From Rhyacophila brunnea (taxonomy: Eukaryota > Arthropoda > Insecta > Trichoptera > Rhyacophilidae), in the NCBI GenBank assembly GCA_022495005.1, contig JAGYXB010000792.1, positions 1 to 64,000 on the forward strand: a DNA stretch of 64,000 nt, in the 5' to 3' direction. Shown here piece after piece: positions 12,192 to 21,809 of the stretch. Position 1 is the stretch's first letter; each line of letters begins with the position of its first letter. The notes below the pieces were generated by a model. The model was not told the origin of the DNA. It did no database searches and saw only the letters and a list, made by a program, of their open reading frames with translations. The translations under genes were made by a program, and so were the position numbers.

Positions 12192-12614
12192 TTTTAAATA
12201 ATTACAAGATAAAAAGAACTTTTTATATACAACGTTTTTAATTTTCTGTTGAATCATATAAACTTGACTTGACTAGCTTAAACGATCAAAAAATTTGTAC
12301 TTGACAATATGTCATATTGATTTCCATAGTAACGGACGTATATATTAATAATTTAGTTGCTAGGACCCCAGATAGCAACGAATAATGGTGTCGAAATAAC
12401 TTTTCATACAAAACAGAATTAATTGAAAATGAATTCAATTATACTTAAAGATAGCTAAAAAAAATAAAAAAATGCATTGGAATTCTGTTCTAATATATTC
12501 TAAAAGTTTCTAATGTCTAGCTAGTCAGGAAGTTAGTTAAAAATCGATTGCAAGATTTGTACCGGACAAAGAACCACTGGAAAAATAAGAATACGAGCTA
12601 AGAAAAACGTTGTA
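12192..12614 (-). repeat. ~420-bp dispersed repeat, copy A
   Basis: Reverse complement of the repeats at 30786-31205 and 49173-49590. Shared landmarks are AACGTTTTTCTTA, TATTTGTCCGG-like sequence, CTAGCTAGACATT, GGTCCTAGCAACTAAA and AGCTAGTCAAGTCAAG. All three copies share start and end to within a few bases, so it is one defined element. No open frame, no clear inverted repeats beyond TTACAA. Class unknown. Confidence 0.8.
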
Positions 12615-13895
12615 AAATACTGTTTATATTTTATGATTAATAATAAAAGGGTTTAAAAGAAAACTATTACGAAGAAGTTTCTCCACGTTTTAATAATGTT
12701 TAAATTATTATTCATTAAGAAAATTTCAAATGTACCAATGTAATACATTTATTTTGTATATTATATAATCCACTACTTATATGATTTCATTCTAGAGTGT
12801 TTTCCCGTTTAAAAGCATTTAAACCGCCATTATTCTCGTAAGTATATCTGCCAAGACAATTTAAGTGAGAGTTTAATTACCTACTAGTGTTTACAGCACA
12901 GTTACTAAATCACTTTTTTATTCAGTGGAATAAAGAGGAAATTAAGTAAACTAAATCACACGTTAAGTTTTATTAAATGATATACCTAACTAACTACCTT
13001 AACGCCGAAAAGGCATATTCTTGAAAATCAGTAGGTAATGCCAATAAATTAGAGAAACCGTTTCAGATTCTAGGTAGCTCTCCGGTATCTGGTGGCATTT
13101 CGGCTTCAAATAAATAAACATCTGATTTTTTTAAACTAAAAAACCTGTGAATTTGAAGTCTAAAATAAAAATAAATTTTAAATTATCAGGCCTCGATGTA
13201 CCTATATGACTACATTAATTGAATTGAATGAAACATGAACTCTTAATGTAGGTAAATCCAAAAATTTCGAGTAGCTCAATGTGACGGTTATATGTAAATT
13301 GTACGTAAAACATTTCACCGTGGTTGGCACAGTCCGCCGTGAGTTTTTTTTATAGGAAAGAGATGATCGTATACTATAAGTTCTCCAATTTTATTAGATT
13401 CAATATGAACATTAATTAAATTTTCATGGCTAATTTTGACAAAATTCATAAATTCAAGAATGAAAATCTAAGCTAACCTAACAAAGAATCAATTATATCG
13501 GCTATTTTCAAAATAAATTGCTGCTGGCTTCCTGTAAAGTGTAATCCGACAAGAACCATGTTTTATTTGGATATGAATTTTATGTCAATACTATACTACC
13601 CAAAGAGGTTGGACGGTCTTCAATATACGGCCATATATAGTTCCAATACGCACATTTCACGGTAAAGTGTGATACGGTGAACTGCATACGTACAAGTTTC
13701 CGGACACGCACTGTGACACGGAAAGATGCCCCTTAGTTATAATGTGAAAATACTACAAGATAAACCAATGGATAAAGAAAGAGACAAGAATACTCGATTT
13801 GATAGTGGTCGCCAAGTAGATGAAATGCCAATTATGATTAGGCAACTGCTAGGAAAATGCCGTCATTCAGTAATACCTAAGAAATACTAAAAAAC
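12615..13895. other. AT-rich intergenic DNA
   Basis: No gene seen. The segment 13740-13890 reads openly on the plus strand immediately before the retrotransposon tail at 13896 and may belong to it. Confidence 0.45.
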
Positions 13896-14000
13896 CACAG
13901 GGATCCCCTAAGACCCGCCGAATCAACAAACTCATAAAGGAGCTAGGAGAAGGCTTTATTCAGCAATGGTTAGGCCCGGCTAATGGAAATAATGTTATAA
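13896..14000 (+). pseudogene. 3'-terminal scrap of an RTE-type retrotransposon
   Basis: Reads PQGSPKTRRINKL then GEGFIQQW on the plus strand. This fits the C-terminal GRPKxRWxDE block of RTE-like proteins (compare PQGRPKSRWIDEL at 63400-63440) followed by the GCCTTCATCCAGCAGTGG-type terminus seen in the minisatellite at 56-59 kb. Very short and diverged. Confidence 0.5.
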
Positions 14001-14597
14001 AACAAAATACTTTAGTTATAATGATTTTTACAGTGGTAAGTATGTAAGATTTTCACAATTTTCATTATATAACTACCTGAGAGACAGTGTATACCATAGA
14101 CTATAGATACATCGTGTATACCATACCCATAAGGAACTACACAATTTTAGATTTCTTTTTAGATTACATGCATAGGATGATAAGATTGGCATAATGGCAA
14201 TTAAAATTAATATGATTAGGTACAAACCTTTTTTTTCAACATAATTGGACTTGAAATATACTCTCAAGAAGGTACAGATATTTTAATTCTTATTATTTAT
14301 TTCAGTTCTTAGAATATTTCATTATTTTTATTGAAAATAATATAATATCATTTCAAAAACCCCAGAAATACACATATCAGAAAACTCTTAGAAAAAAGTC
14401 GAACTCACATCTTAAACTTTCTCCTCTTATAAATTATGGCATCAATCCAACTCTCATTCTTGCGAATAATTACTAATAACTACGTTGTCTGAGACCTTTC
14501 ATATTCCGTTAGGAAATTTTGTGATTCAAAGCTCATACAAATCATTTTTTGATTTGGTTGTTTGTTAAGGTGATGTCTTTACCTATCAGAGGCACCT
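14001..14597. other. Intergenic DNA with SINE-like remnant
   Basis: About 14390-14470 contains a CGAACTCACATCTTAAACTT block resembling the SINE-like piece at 7240. No gene seen. Confidence 0.4.
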
Positions 14598-14718
14598 AGC
14601 GGAAAAATACGAGGCTTGCAATTTGAGACATTTTTGTGATAATTTCAACTGTGTTAATTAATATATATGTATCTGAAAACATTAAAAAGAAAAATATTTT
14701 TTATTTAAAGTCAAAGAT

Positions 14719-14728
14719 AAACTTACAA

Positions 14729-14730
<2 letters not shown>
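14719..14730. repeat. Target-site duplication, left
   Basis: AAACTTACAATA, repeated exactly at 17950-17961. It brackets the RTE-like retrotransposon and fixes both its ends. Confidence 0.85.

Positions 14731-14798
<68 letters not shown>
14731..14798. repeat. TTA/TAA microsatellite, retrotransposon 3' tail
   Basis: About 22 TTA units with one interruption at 14766-14768. On the minus strand it follows the TAG stop by nine bases. Confidence 0.9.
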
Positions 14799-14799
<1 letters not shown>

Positions 14800-14806
14800 A
14801 CTGGCG

Positions 14807-17746
14807 CTAGGGGCCGTTCAGGTCCATGGCCGACTGCACAACGTTTTTCCAGGCATCTCTGTCCAGCGCTCTCTCTTCCCAGTTGACTATCCCCAGCCTT
14901 TCCGCATCCCTTTGAATGTTGTCCGCCCATCTCCGTCGAGGGCGGCCAAGAGGTCGAGTGCCAGCTGGTGTGCCTTTGTAAATCCTATAGAGAGTTCTAG
15001 ATCTTTCAGATCGTACAACGTGGCCCGCCCATCTGAGCCTTCTTGACCTCAGAATATTAGTGATTCTAGGTTGGTATCGGTCGAAGAGCTCAGCGTTTGT
15101 GCGGATGCGCCACCGGTGGTTCTCATTGACGGGTCCAAGTATTCTCCGGAGGATTCTGTTTTCAAACACTTGGAGCGCCTTTTCTTGTTTTTCTGTTAAA
15201 CCCCACGTTTCACATCCATACATGACGATTGGCTTGATGACCACGTTATACACCCGGAATTTCGTTTTGATGGACAGCATTTTGGACCTGAACAGACGAC
15301 TCAGCGCGAAGTACGCTGCATTTCCACTTCTCAGTCGGTCAGAGAGCTCTAGGGACATTTCATTTTTAGAGGTAATGTTGGAGCCCAAGTACTTGAAGAG
15401 AGAGGTTCTCTCGAACGAGGAGTTTCTTATTCCAATGTTTCCAGAGGGTTCAATGCCTCTTGTCATTTTCAAATACTTGGTCTTTCCCACATTTACTCGT
15501 AGGTTCAACCTTTTCGCTGTGTCCTCCAGAGGAGTGAAAATATCTCTGACTTCTTCTTCAGATTCTCCGAGCACCACCAAATCATCTGCGTAGCCCAATA
15601 TTTTATGGGACCCATTCAGGGTAACTCCACCTTCTGCTTTCAGAGCTTCTCTAACGGCTTTCTCTAAAGCTAAGTTGAACAGCATTGGTGATAAGGAGTC
15701 GCCTTGTTTTAGTCCTGCTGTCACCTTAAAAGATTCTGATATACTACCTTGCATATGAATTCTACTTCTGGATCCGTCCATGCATACTTTTATTATATTT
15801 ATAAGTTTTGACGGTATTTCAAATTCTTTCAATATATTCCAGAGAGCTTCTCTATCAATAGAGTCATATGCGGTTTTAAAATCTACAAAGAGACAGTGTA
15901 CATCTTGGGCGTATTCCCATTTCTTTTCAAAGATTTGGCGCAGTGTAAAGATTTGATCGGTAGTACTGCGGTTTCGTCTAAAGCCGCATTGGTAGTCACC
16001 AAGAATGTTTTCGGCATATGGTAGAATTCTTTCGAGAATAATGTTCGACAGAACTTTGTATGCAGTAGGAAGAAGAGAGATGCCACGGTAGTTTGCACAG
16101 TTGAGTTTGTCCCCTTTCTTGAAGATAGGACAGACCAGTGATTCTTTCCATTCTTCAGGAATCTTTTTTTCCTCCCATATTTGTTGCAGTAGCTCAAGCA
16201 TGGCACTAAGAAAGGTTTCTCCTCCATGCTTGAGAAGCTCCGATGGAATATTATCGTTTCCTGCCGATTTGTTATTCTTTAAATAACTCAGTGCTCCCAT
16301 CAACTCTGCCTTATTTGGTGGCGGTATAAGAGGTTCTGCTGTCGCGATTTCTGGCGATTCCAAAGGTTCATCTGGTACAGAGCGTTGAAGTAAGTTTTCA
16401 AAATGGGACTTCCATACGTTTAGCACTTGCTCTTTGTTTGCCACTATCTGACCCTGTTGATCTTTGATTTGTAGCGTGCTAGGTTGAAAGCCTCTTTTTT
16501 CAAAGCTCACTTTCGAGAAGAATGATCGAGTTTTATTTCGTTTTGCTTCTTCTTCCATCTGCTCAAAATTACTTTTGATGAAGCTTCGTTTGCACTTTCT
16601 CAGATGCTTTCGGACATTTTTGCACGTCTCGCTATATCGTTTCTGTGCTTCTTCGCTCTGCGTATTTTTCAGATAGAGCGCTCTTTCTGCTCTTCTCTCC
16701 TCCACCATTTGTCGGCAAGTGTCGTCGTACCAAGGGCACTTTACTTTCTTGGGTGCCAGTCCTATCGAGACTTCCGCAGCTTTTACTATTCCTTCTTTTA
16801 GTCTCTTCCACCTCTCATCGATACTCCAGGCTTCTCCTTCGGTGAGTTTTCCGATTTGGTTTTTTAACTCTTTTCTGTAGCTATCTCTTCCGTTTGGAGT
16901 TGTCAGCTTTTCTATATGGTACTTCACTCTCGTCTTCGCATTTGCGTGGGCTGTCTTTTTAAGTTTTTCCCTAAAGGTTGTTATCGATAAGTTGTGGTCC
17001 GTATCACAGTCAGCGCCTCTGTAGCTTCGAATGTTTTCAATAGCTTTATGGTGTCGTCTATCAATTAGAAAATGGTCAATCTGGTTAAGGGTCTTCCTGT
17101 CCCTTGAATTCCAAGTCACTTTATGTATATTTTTACGAGGGAAAGTGGTACTTCGGGCGATTAAGTTTTTGGCGCTGCAGAAGAGAGCCACTTTTTTACC
17201 ATTTTCGTTAGAATGATCATGTAGGCTCTCTTTTCCAATAAAGGGTCTGAATACAGCTTCCTTCCCTATTTTCGCATTGAAGTCTCCTAGCACACATTTG
17301 ATATCATGTCCCGGTAGCCTGTCAAAAGTCGCTTCAAGGAGATCATAGAAATTATCCTTTTCGGCCTCTTCTGAAGTCTCTGTCGGGGCATGTACATTCA
17401 CAAGTGATATATTAAACCATCTTCCTTTGATTCTGAGCACACATATGCGCTCGTTTACGGGTTTAAAAGAAAGTATAGCATCTGCTACTTCTCTGGCGAC
17501 CACAAAACCTGTTCCAAAAACATGTTTCCCCTCTGTGTTTCCGCTATAGTAGATAACATGCTGTCCGACTATAAGTTCTCCGCTATCCGGCCAGCGGGTT
17601 TCCTGGATGGCGGTAATTTGGACCTTATATTTTGACAGTTCTTCCACTAGGTTTTGAGCTGCGCCAGCTCGGTATAGGCTGAGTACGTTCCAAAATCCTA
17701 TTCGTAGTCCATTTTTCGGTCCGGGTCGTCTAGAAGCGGTTGCCAT
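14807..17746 (-). CDS. Endonuclease/reverse transcriptase of RTE-like element
   Basis: 979 residues counted from the ATG at 17746 (MATASRRPG). The frame stays open 15 codons further upstream without an ATG. Residues ~15-260 form an AP-type endonuclease (FWNV, QETRW, GDFNAK, DHFLID, CDTDHNL) that nicks the target. A lysine/arginine-rich linker follows. Residues ~530-780 are the reverse transcriptase: LVCPIFKKGD, NYRGISLLP, QCGFRRNRST, DFKTAYDSIDR, GLKQGDSLSP and the catalytic YADD at ~719-722. The C-terminal part has YGCETW, RRLRWAGHVVR and GRPRRRWADNI. No stop or frameshift interrupts it, so it could be active. There is no RNase H domain and no separate ORF1. Insect gene sets often mislabel such ORFs as craniofacial development protein 2-like. 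Confidence 0.93.
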   Translation of the reverse strand: MATASRRPGPKNGLRIGFWNVLSLYRAGAAQNLVEELSKYKVQITAIQETRWPDSGELIVGQHVIYYSGNTEGKHVFGTGFVVAREVADAILSFKPVNERICVLRIKGRWFNISLVNVHAPTETSEEAEKDNFYDLLEATFDRLPGHDIKCVLGDFNAKIGKEAVFRPFIGKESLHDHSNENGKKVALFCSAKNLIARSTTFPRKNIHKVTWNSRDRKTLNQIDHFLIDRRHHKAIENIRSYRGADCDTDHNLSITTFREKLKKTAHANAKTRVKYHIEKLTTPNGRDSYRKELKNQIGKLTEGEAWSIDERWKRLKEGIVKAAEVSIGLAPKKVKCPWYDDTCRQMVEERRAERALYLKNTQSEEAQKRYSETCKNVRKHLRKCKRSFIKSNFEQMEEEAKRNKTRSFFSKVSFEKRGFQPSTLQIKDQQGQIVANKEQVLNVWKSHFENLLQRSVPDEPLESPEIATAEPLIPPPNKAELMGALSYLKNNKSAGNDNIPSELLKHGGETFLSAMLELLQQIWEEKKIPEEWKESLVCPIFKKGDKLNCANYRGISLLPTAYKVLSNIILERILPYAENILGDYQCGFRRNRSTTDQIFTLRQIFEKKWEYAQDVHCLFVDFKTAYDSIDREALWNILKEFEIPSKLINIIKVCMDGSRSRIHMQGSISESFKVTAGLKQGDSLSPMLFNLALEKAVREALKAEGGVTLNGSHKILGYADDLVVLGESEEEVRDIFTPLEDTAKRLNLRVNVGKTKYLKMTRGIEPSGNIGIRNSSFERTSLFKYLGSNITSKNEMSLELSDRLRSGNAAYFALSRLFRSKMLSIKTKFRVYNVVIKPIVMYGCETWGLTEKQEKALQVFENRILRRILGPVNENHRWRIRTNAELFDRYQPRITNILRSRRLRWAGHVVRSERSRTLYRIYKGTPAGTRPLGRPRRRWADNIQRDAERLGIVNWEERALDRDAWKNVVQSAMDLNGP

Positions 17747-19072
17747 ATGTCCGAGGCATTGTGTAGTATTAGTAACCTTTGGTGATTTCACGGGAGAGAG
17801 TGGTTAACCCTCTGCCCAACCCCCAACCTGGAGGGCCAGGTCTGTTGGTCCACGGGAGATATTTTATTTTTCTCCTACCCTTGATTAGGGCATTCTCCTA
17901 TCCGCCACCTGGAGACGCGCTCTCTAGGGGTTACAGACTCCCCCGAGAGAAACTTACAATAATTGTAAAAAATGTAATAAAATGTGAATTTGTTGAATCG
18001 GACCCCACCTTATTATTGCAAATATTTTATGACCATATTTATTTTTAAAATTTATTTTATTAAGTTTTCAAGCATCACTTAAGAGATTTTTTAATAAATT
18101 ATAGTATTAATATATTTTATTTTTATTTTAAAAAACATCGATTTTTATAAAAATATAAATGTGTATAACTTGAAATCCTTTTTATTTATATCAAACTTTA
18201 TTTCGGTGTCGACCCTATATTGAAGCTAGATTTGATATAAATAAAAAAATAAATATAAAAAATATTAAAACTATGAATTAGTCAAAAATTTGCACGATAA
18301 AAAATAGAAAACTTAGTAAACTACATTTTAATACTAAATAAATGACCATAAAATACTTTGCAATAATAACTTAACTGGGGAGATAAATATGTAACATTTT
18401 TTTTTACAATTGTAAGTTTATCTTTGACTTAAAAAAAATATTTTTCTTTTTTATGTTTTCAGATACATATCTATTAATGAATACAGTTGAAATTGTAAAT
18501 TATCAAAAACAGCTTTAGATTTTTCCGCTAGGTGCCTCTGCTGATATAAGGATCTCCCTTAATAGTAAATGCGTATCATAGAATATGACCTCTATCAGAT
18601 CTCATATTATACACGACGAAACATTCTCATATGAATATTTATAATTTTGCAATTGCAATTGCAATTATTACAATAACAATTATTGCTACTTATTTAAAAT
18701 TCTTTATGTATATATTTAAGATATAATATTACAATTTGTATGAATTAAGTTTGGTGTCTATGACAAGGATCTTTTTACGAGAATTTTAAATTTTTTTGCT
18801 GCATTCATTAGTAAGAACCTAAATGCAAATTTATATACGAAGAGATCGTATGTGACATCGCGATAATATTATTAGTGCACGTATAATTGCGACACACGAC
18901 CGTGAGCTATCAAGCTCGGTGGTCTGTAAATAGAGCTATCACAGTTTAGCGCAAGGCGAGTTTTTTCGACGTGATTCGATCAAAAACAAAAAAAATGCGA
19001 AAGCTTTCGATCCAGCCGCCGAGCGTTGAGCAAGTCTGTTTCGCAGAATATACAACTTTATTCTCAGCCCAG
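16726..19072. repeat. Right copy of the duplicated block
   Basis: Partner of 1-2340. It ends at CTCAGCCCAG and is followed by unrelated sequence. If the duplication is tandem, the repeated unit is 2341-19072 (16,732 bp) and only the tail of its first copy is in this window. Confidence 0.9.
17950..17961. repeat. Target-site duplication, right
   Basis: Exact repeat of 14719-14730 (AAACTTACAATA). Confidence 0.85.
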
Positions 19073-19361
19073 TCGAGGTTTGGCTGTTTTTGTTGTGCGA
19101 ATATACCGGCAAAAAATATTACCGTCCTCAAGATATTTACTGCGTAAATGTTTTTCTAATCCTGAGCTTTCTGTGACTTTGATAGTTTATCAGGCGAACT
19201 TTCGGACAGAGTGCTTGTTGTTTTATAAGACGAATTAAATTAGTGTTAAATTTTGTCATACATACTTCATTTGAGTGAAATATGTTATGTAGGTACATAT
19301 TTTTATTGATTTAGTACATAAACTGAAAAGTTCTGCGTAGTTTCAGAAACAGAAAATTACA
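19073..19361. other. Sequence right of the duplication breakpoint
   Basis: About 290 bp without a recognised feature. An open frame starting ATG at 18994 crosses the breakpoint and stops near 19145; I have no homology evidence for it. Confidence 0.4.
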
Positions 19362-19562
19362 GTACCTCAGCATTTCTCAACTCGTCATCAAAGTAACGAT
19401 CAACTGTAAGCGTAGCAGAGGACGACGCCGCACTGCAAGACTTAAGAAACTCCGTGATTGGTACTGTGCAGCTCCACCAAACTGTCCCTGGTAGCAGATG
19501 ATAAAGAAAAGCTCCCTGAATAGTAGCCGCTAGGGGACGATGATACGATAAGAAGAAGAAGA
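19362..19562 (+). pseudogene. 3' scrap of a non-LTR retrotransposon
   Basis: Reads ISQLVIKVTINCKRSRGRRR then TARLKKLRDWY on the plus strand, then decays. It matches the C-terminal end of the element at 24117-24645 (PQLVIQGKINGKRSR, LKNLRDWY). Both end in an AATAAGAAGAAGAA-type tail (here GATAAGAAGAAGAAG). Confidence 0.75.
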
Positions 19563-19889
19563 TGCTATTTTTAATATTCTTACACAAAGCGTTAACTCTA
19601 GGATATTTATGTTGCAAGAAACGTAAACGTAAGCGCCATAGATTAAAACAATGCAAGCTCGGTTTCTATTATGTTTTGAGAGCTACGTGCATTTAGTTTT
19701 GAGTTCAGAAAATTTGTAATCTCACTTATATTTTAACGATGGATTCATAGCCCAATATAGCTGTCGACATAAATAACTAAATCATAATAATATTAAATAA
19801 CCTCATTAAATATACTATTTTAATGGAGCTCTATCAAGTAAGCGCCAATTCAGTGTATTTATTGAACATTTAATTACACATAGATAACT

Positions 19890-20090
19890 TGAAAACACCT
19901 CAAATATATTATTATTATACCCACTAGAAACAATCACATTTGAAAAAAAAAACGATGTTTGATGTGATTTTCTAATATGATTTTTTCTAGTGGGTATATA
20001 TATATATCTGTGGTGTTTTCAAGTTATGTATGTTCAATATAATATAGAGTGTTACATTTTCAAAATCTTGTGTTGGTGTGTTGAATATTT
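19890..20090. repeat. Hairpin repeat related to SINE tails
   Basis: AACTTGAAAACACC (19888-19901) pairs with GGTGTTTTCAAGTT (20018-20031), and TACCCACTAGAAA with TTTCTAGTGGGTA inside it. The 3' part (GTTACATTTTCAAAATCTTG, then TTGAATAT) recurs at 33450, 42205 and 48520, so it belongs to a dispersed family. Confidence 0.65.
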
Positions 20091-20452
20091 ATTTTTTCAA
20101 ATATTTTTAAAGAAGTCATTTTTGAAAATCATCGTCATTGAGAAGGATTATTTGAACATAATATGATTGTTATTTCGACTTTTTTTAATAATAATTGTTA
20201 AGTTATTATGTATATTTAACCAAATATAGTTAATTTTAAAAATAATATCCTAACCTAACTGAATAATATAAAATAATAATGTTTAAGTTAATGTCTTTGT
20301 TAACAATACCATCAAATTACACTTTTGAAATAAATACTTATCTATATATCATGAAAAATACTAAATGTATATAATTTTTGATGAACTATTGCTATAATAT
20401 ATTTGAATGTAGAAAATAGCATTTTAAATGATAGATGTAACCTAGGTAGGTA

Positions 20453-21328
20453 CGAGGGTTTTCTAAGAATTAAAGACCTAAATTATTTAAAAAATGCGGA
20501 AAATTTTATTTTTATAAAAAAAAGCGTACGAAATTTTAGGTACATATCTCCACTAATTTTCGACGTAGTCTCCGATTCCCTCGTCGTACAATGGCGCCGC
20601 CGATTTCAAAAATGTTCTCACCTCTTCCTCCACATCCTCGTCAGTCTCGAAGCGTTTTCCGGCCAAATGTTGCTGCAGGTGAAGGAAAAGATGGAAATAA
20701 CTCAGCGCCTGTGGAGGAAATCAGTGGAGGACATCCCATGTGTATGAATCAAAAAGGTTCAAAAATACCTAAGCGCTTTTCACACAATTTTGTTTGTGAG
20801 CTTCCGTCAGCATTTTGGGCACCCAACAAGTACACCTTTGCATACACCAATTTTCATTCTGGAATCAAAATTGCGAGCTCACGGACTGTCAGACGGCGAT
20901 CTTCACGAACTTTATCATTGATTTTCTTCAATAAAACGTCATCAGTTGAGGACCTCCTTCCTCTCCCCTCCTCACCATGAACACTTATTCTACTACTCGA
21001 AAACTCAATACCTATACAATTTCCTGACATTCCGCTGGTTCACCAAATAACCATAATTGAATGAGAGATGACAATGGATTTCTACAGGGTGGACTCCCTC
21101 CAGGTTGAGAAAGCGAATGATTGAACGCACTTCTCAGGCGGCGGGATTCAACAGAGGAGCGTCCATCTCAAAAGGACGCAAAGGTCATACTGAAGCAGCT
21201 AGCGAGCCGGCTAATCACTCGTTCTTGAGAGAGAAGTCTACGCTACTCGCCAGTGCTACCATATTTTTAGAAATAATATTTGCGTCACCAAAAATGAACA
21301 AAGGTCTTTAATTCTTGGATAACCCTCG
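20453..21328 (-). mobile_element. Mariner-like element, internally deleted
   Basis: 876 bp flanked by TA (20451-20452 and 21329-21330). Both ends read CGAGGGTTWTCYAAGAATTA inward, giving inverted repeats of about 27 bp. The plus strand also shows unrelated open frames, which are shadows of the decayed transposase. Confidence 0.85.
20560..20985 (-). pseudogene. Mariner transposase remnant
   Basis: Minus-strand fragments in shifting frames. An N-terminal helix-turn-helix piece reads DRRLTVRELAILIPE. A linker piece reads WVPKMLTEAHKQNCVKSA. The C-terminal piece reads LAGKRFETDEDVEEEVRTFL, continuing KSAAPLYDEGIGDYVEN, the typical end of mariner/SETMAR-type transposases. The catalytic D,D-containing middle is missing, so it cannot be active. 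Confidence 0.85.
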
Positions 21329-21659
21329 TACTACGTATGAAACATAGCCATACTTCTGTATACATGTTAATATATATATAACAGGGATGGCCAGTGCGTC
21401 GATCGCGAAGGTATTTTTGGTCGATCGCAGACATAATAATAATATTGTCCTATTATTTCTTGTTCAAAAGATTCAAAACTACTCGATGCTGCAGCTCTTA
21501 AAATCGGCTAGTTCTTATTATTTCATCATTACATTATCTTACATATCATTATCAAGAAATACACTCATGAAGAACACAAGTGATGAGAACTTGGAAGAAA
21601 TTCTACAGGAAAACAATAATAAAATAAATAATGTAAATAATTCCTATCCTTGCAATTTA

Positions 21660-21809
21660 ACGAGTCGGTAGATTACACGTATATTGCACAACTATGCGTT
21701 TTTATTCGATTAGTTTTTAAATACATGTTTGCTTCAAAAGAATTATTAACAGTTTTTTACCAATGGAGGAACGATCCAAAAGAGAAGATATATTATTTAA
21801 TGCATTTAA
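21660..21809 (+). pseudogene. hAT transposase fragment
   Basis: DYTYIAQLCVFIRLVF, MFASKELLTV, then after a frameshift LPMEERSKREDILFNAFK. This block precedes the DGAxxM region in GTF2IRD2-like hAT transposases; the related gene at 34.7-36.2 kb is from the same broad group. The coding sequence stops where the TTAA palindrome is inserted. Confidence 0.7.

Larger units (their letters stand above)
14731..17949 (-). mobile_element. RTE-like non-LTR retrotransposon, apparently intact
   Basis: 3,219 bp on the minus strand, bounded by an exact 12-bp target-site duplication. Its 5' leader is about 200 bp and GC-rich. It encodes one long open frame and ends almost at the stop codon, in a microsatellite tail of TAA repeats (14731-14798 read on the minus strand). 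A single ORF with AP-endonuclease and reverse transcriptase, a minimal 3' UTR and a simple-repeat tail is characteristic of RTE-clade elements. The open frame and clean duplication suggest a recent insertion. Confidence 0.9.
14598..18544. mobile_element. Inverted-repeat element split by the RTE-like retrotransposon
   Basis: 14598-14730 and 18402-18544 are inverted copies of one another, roughly 140 bp, with outer ends CAGAGGCACCTAGCGGAAAA on both sides. Removing the retrotransposon and one 12-bp duplication leaves an element of about 715 bp. The CAGAGG start looks hAT-like, but the 8 bases outside each end (TTACCTAT, CTGATATA) do not match. The interior is AT-rich and non-coding. Confidence 0.75.

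Noticed and set aside
14807..17791. Host gene of the craniofacial development protein 2 type
   Set aside because: The endonuclease-like N-terminus leads into reverse transcriptase with YADD, and the locus has a target-site duplication and TAA tail. It is a retrotransposon.
20403..20980. Two overlapping plus-strand genes of 114 and 129 codons
   Set aside because: Both lie antisense to a mariner transposase remnant between mariner inverted repeats.
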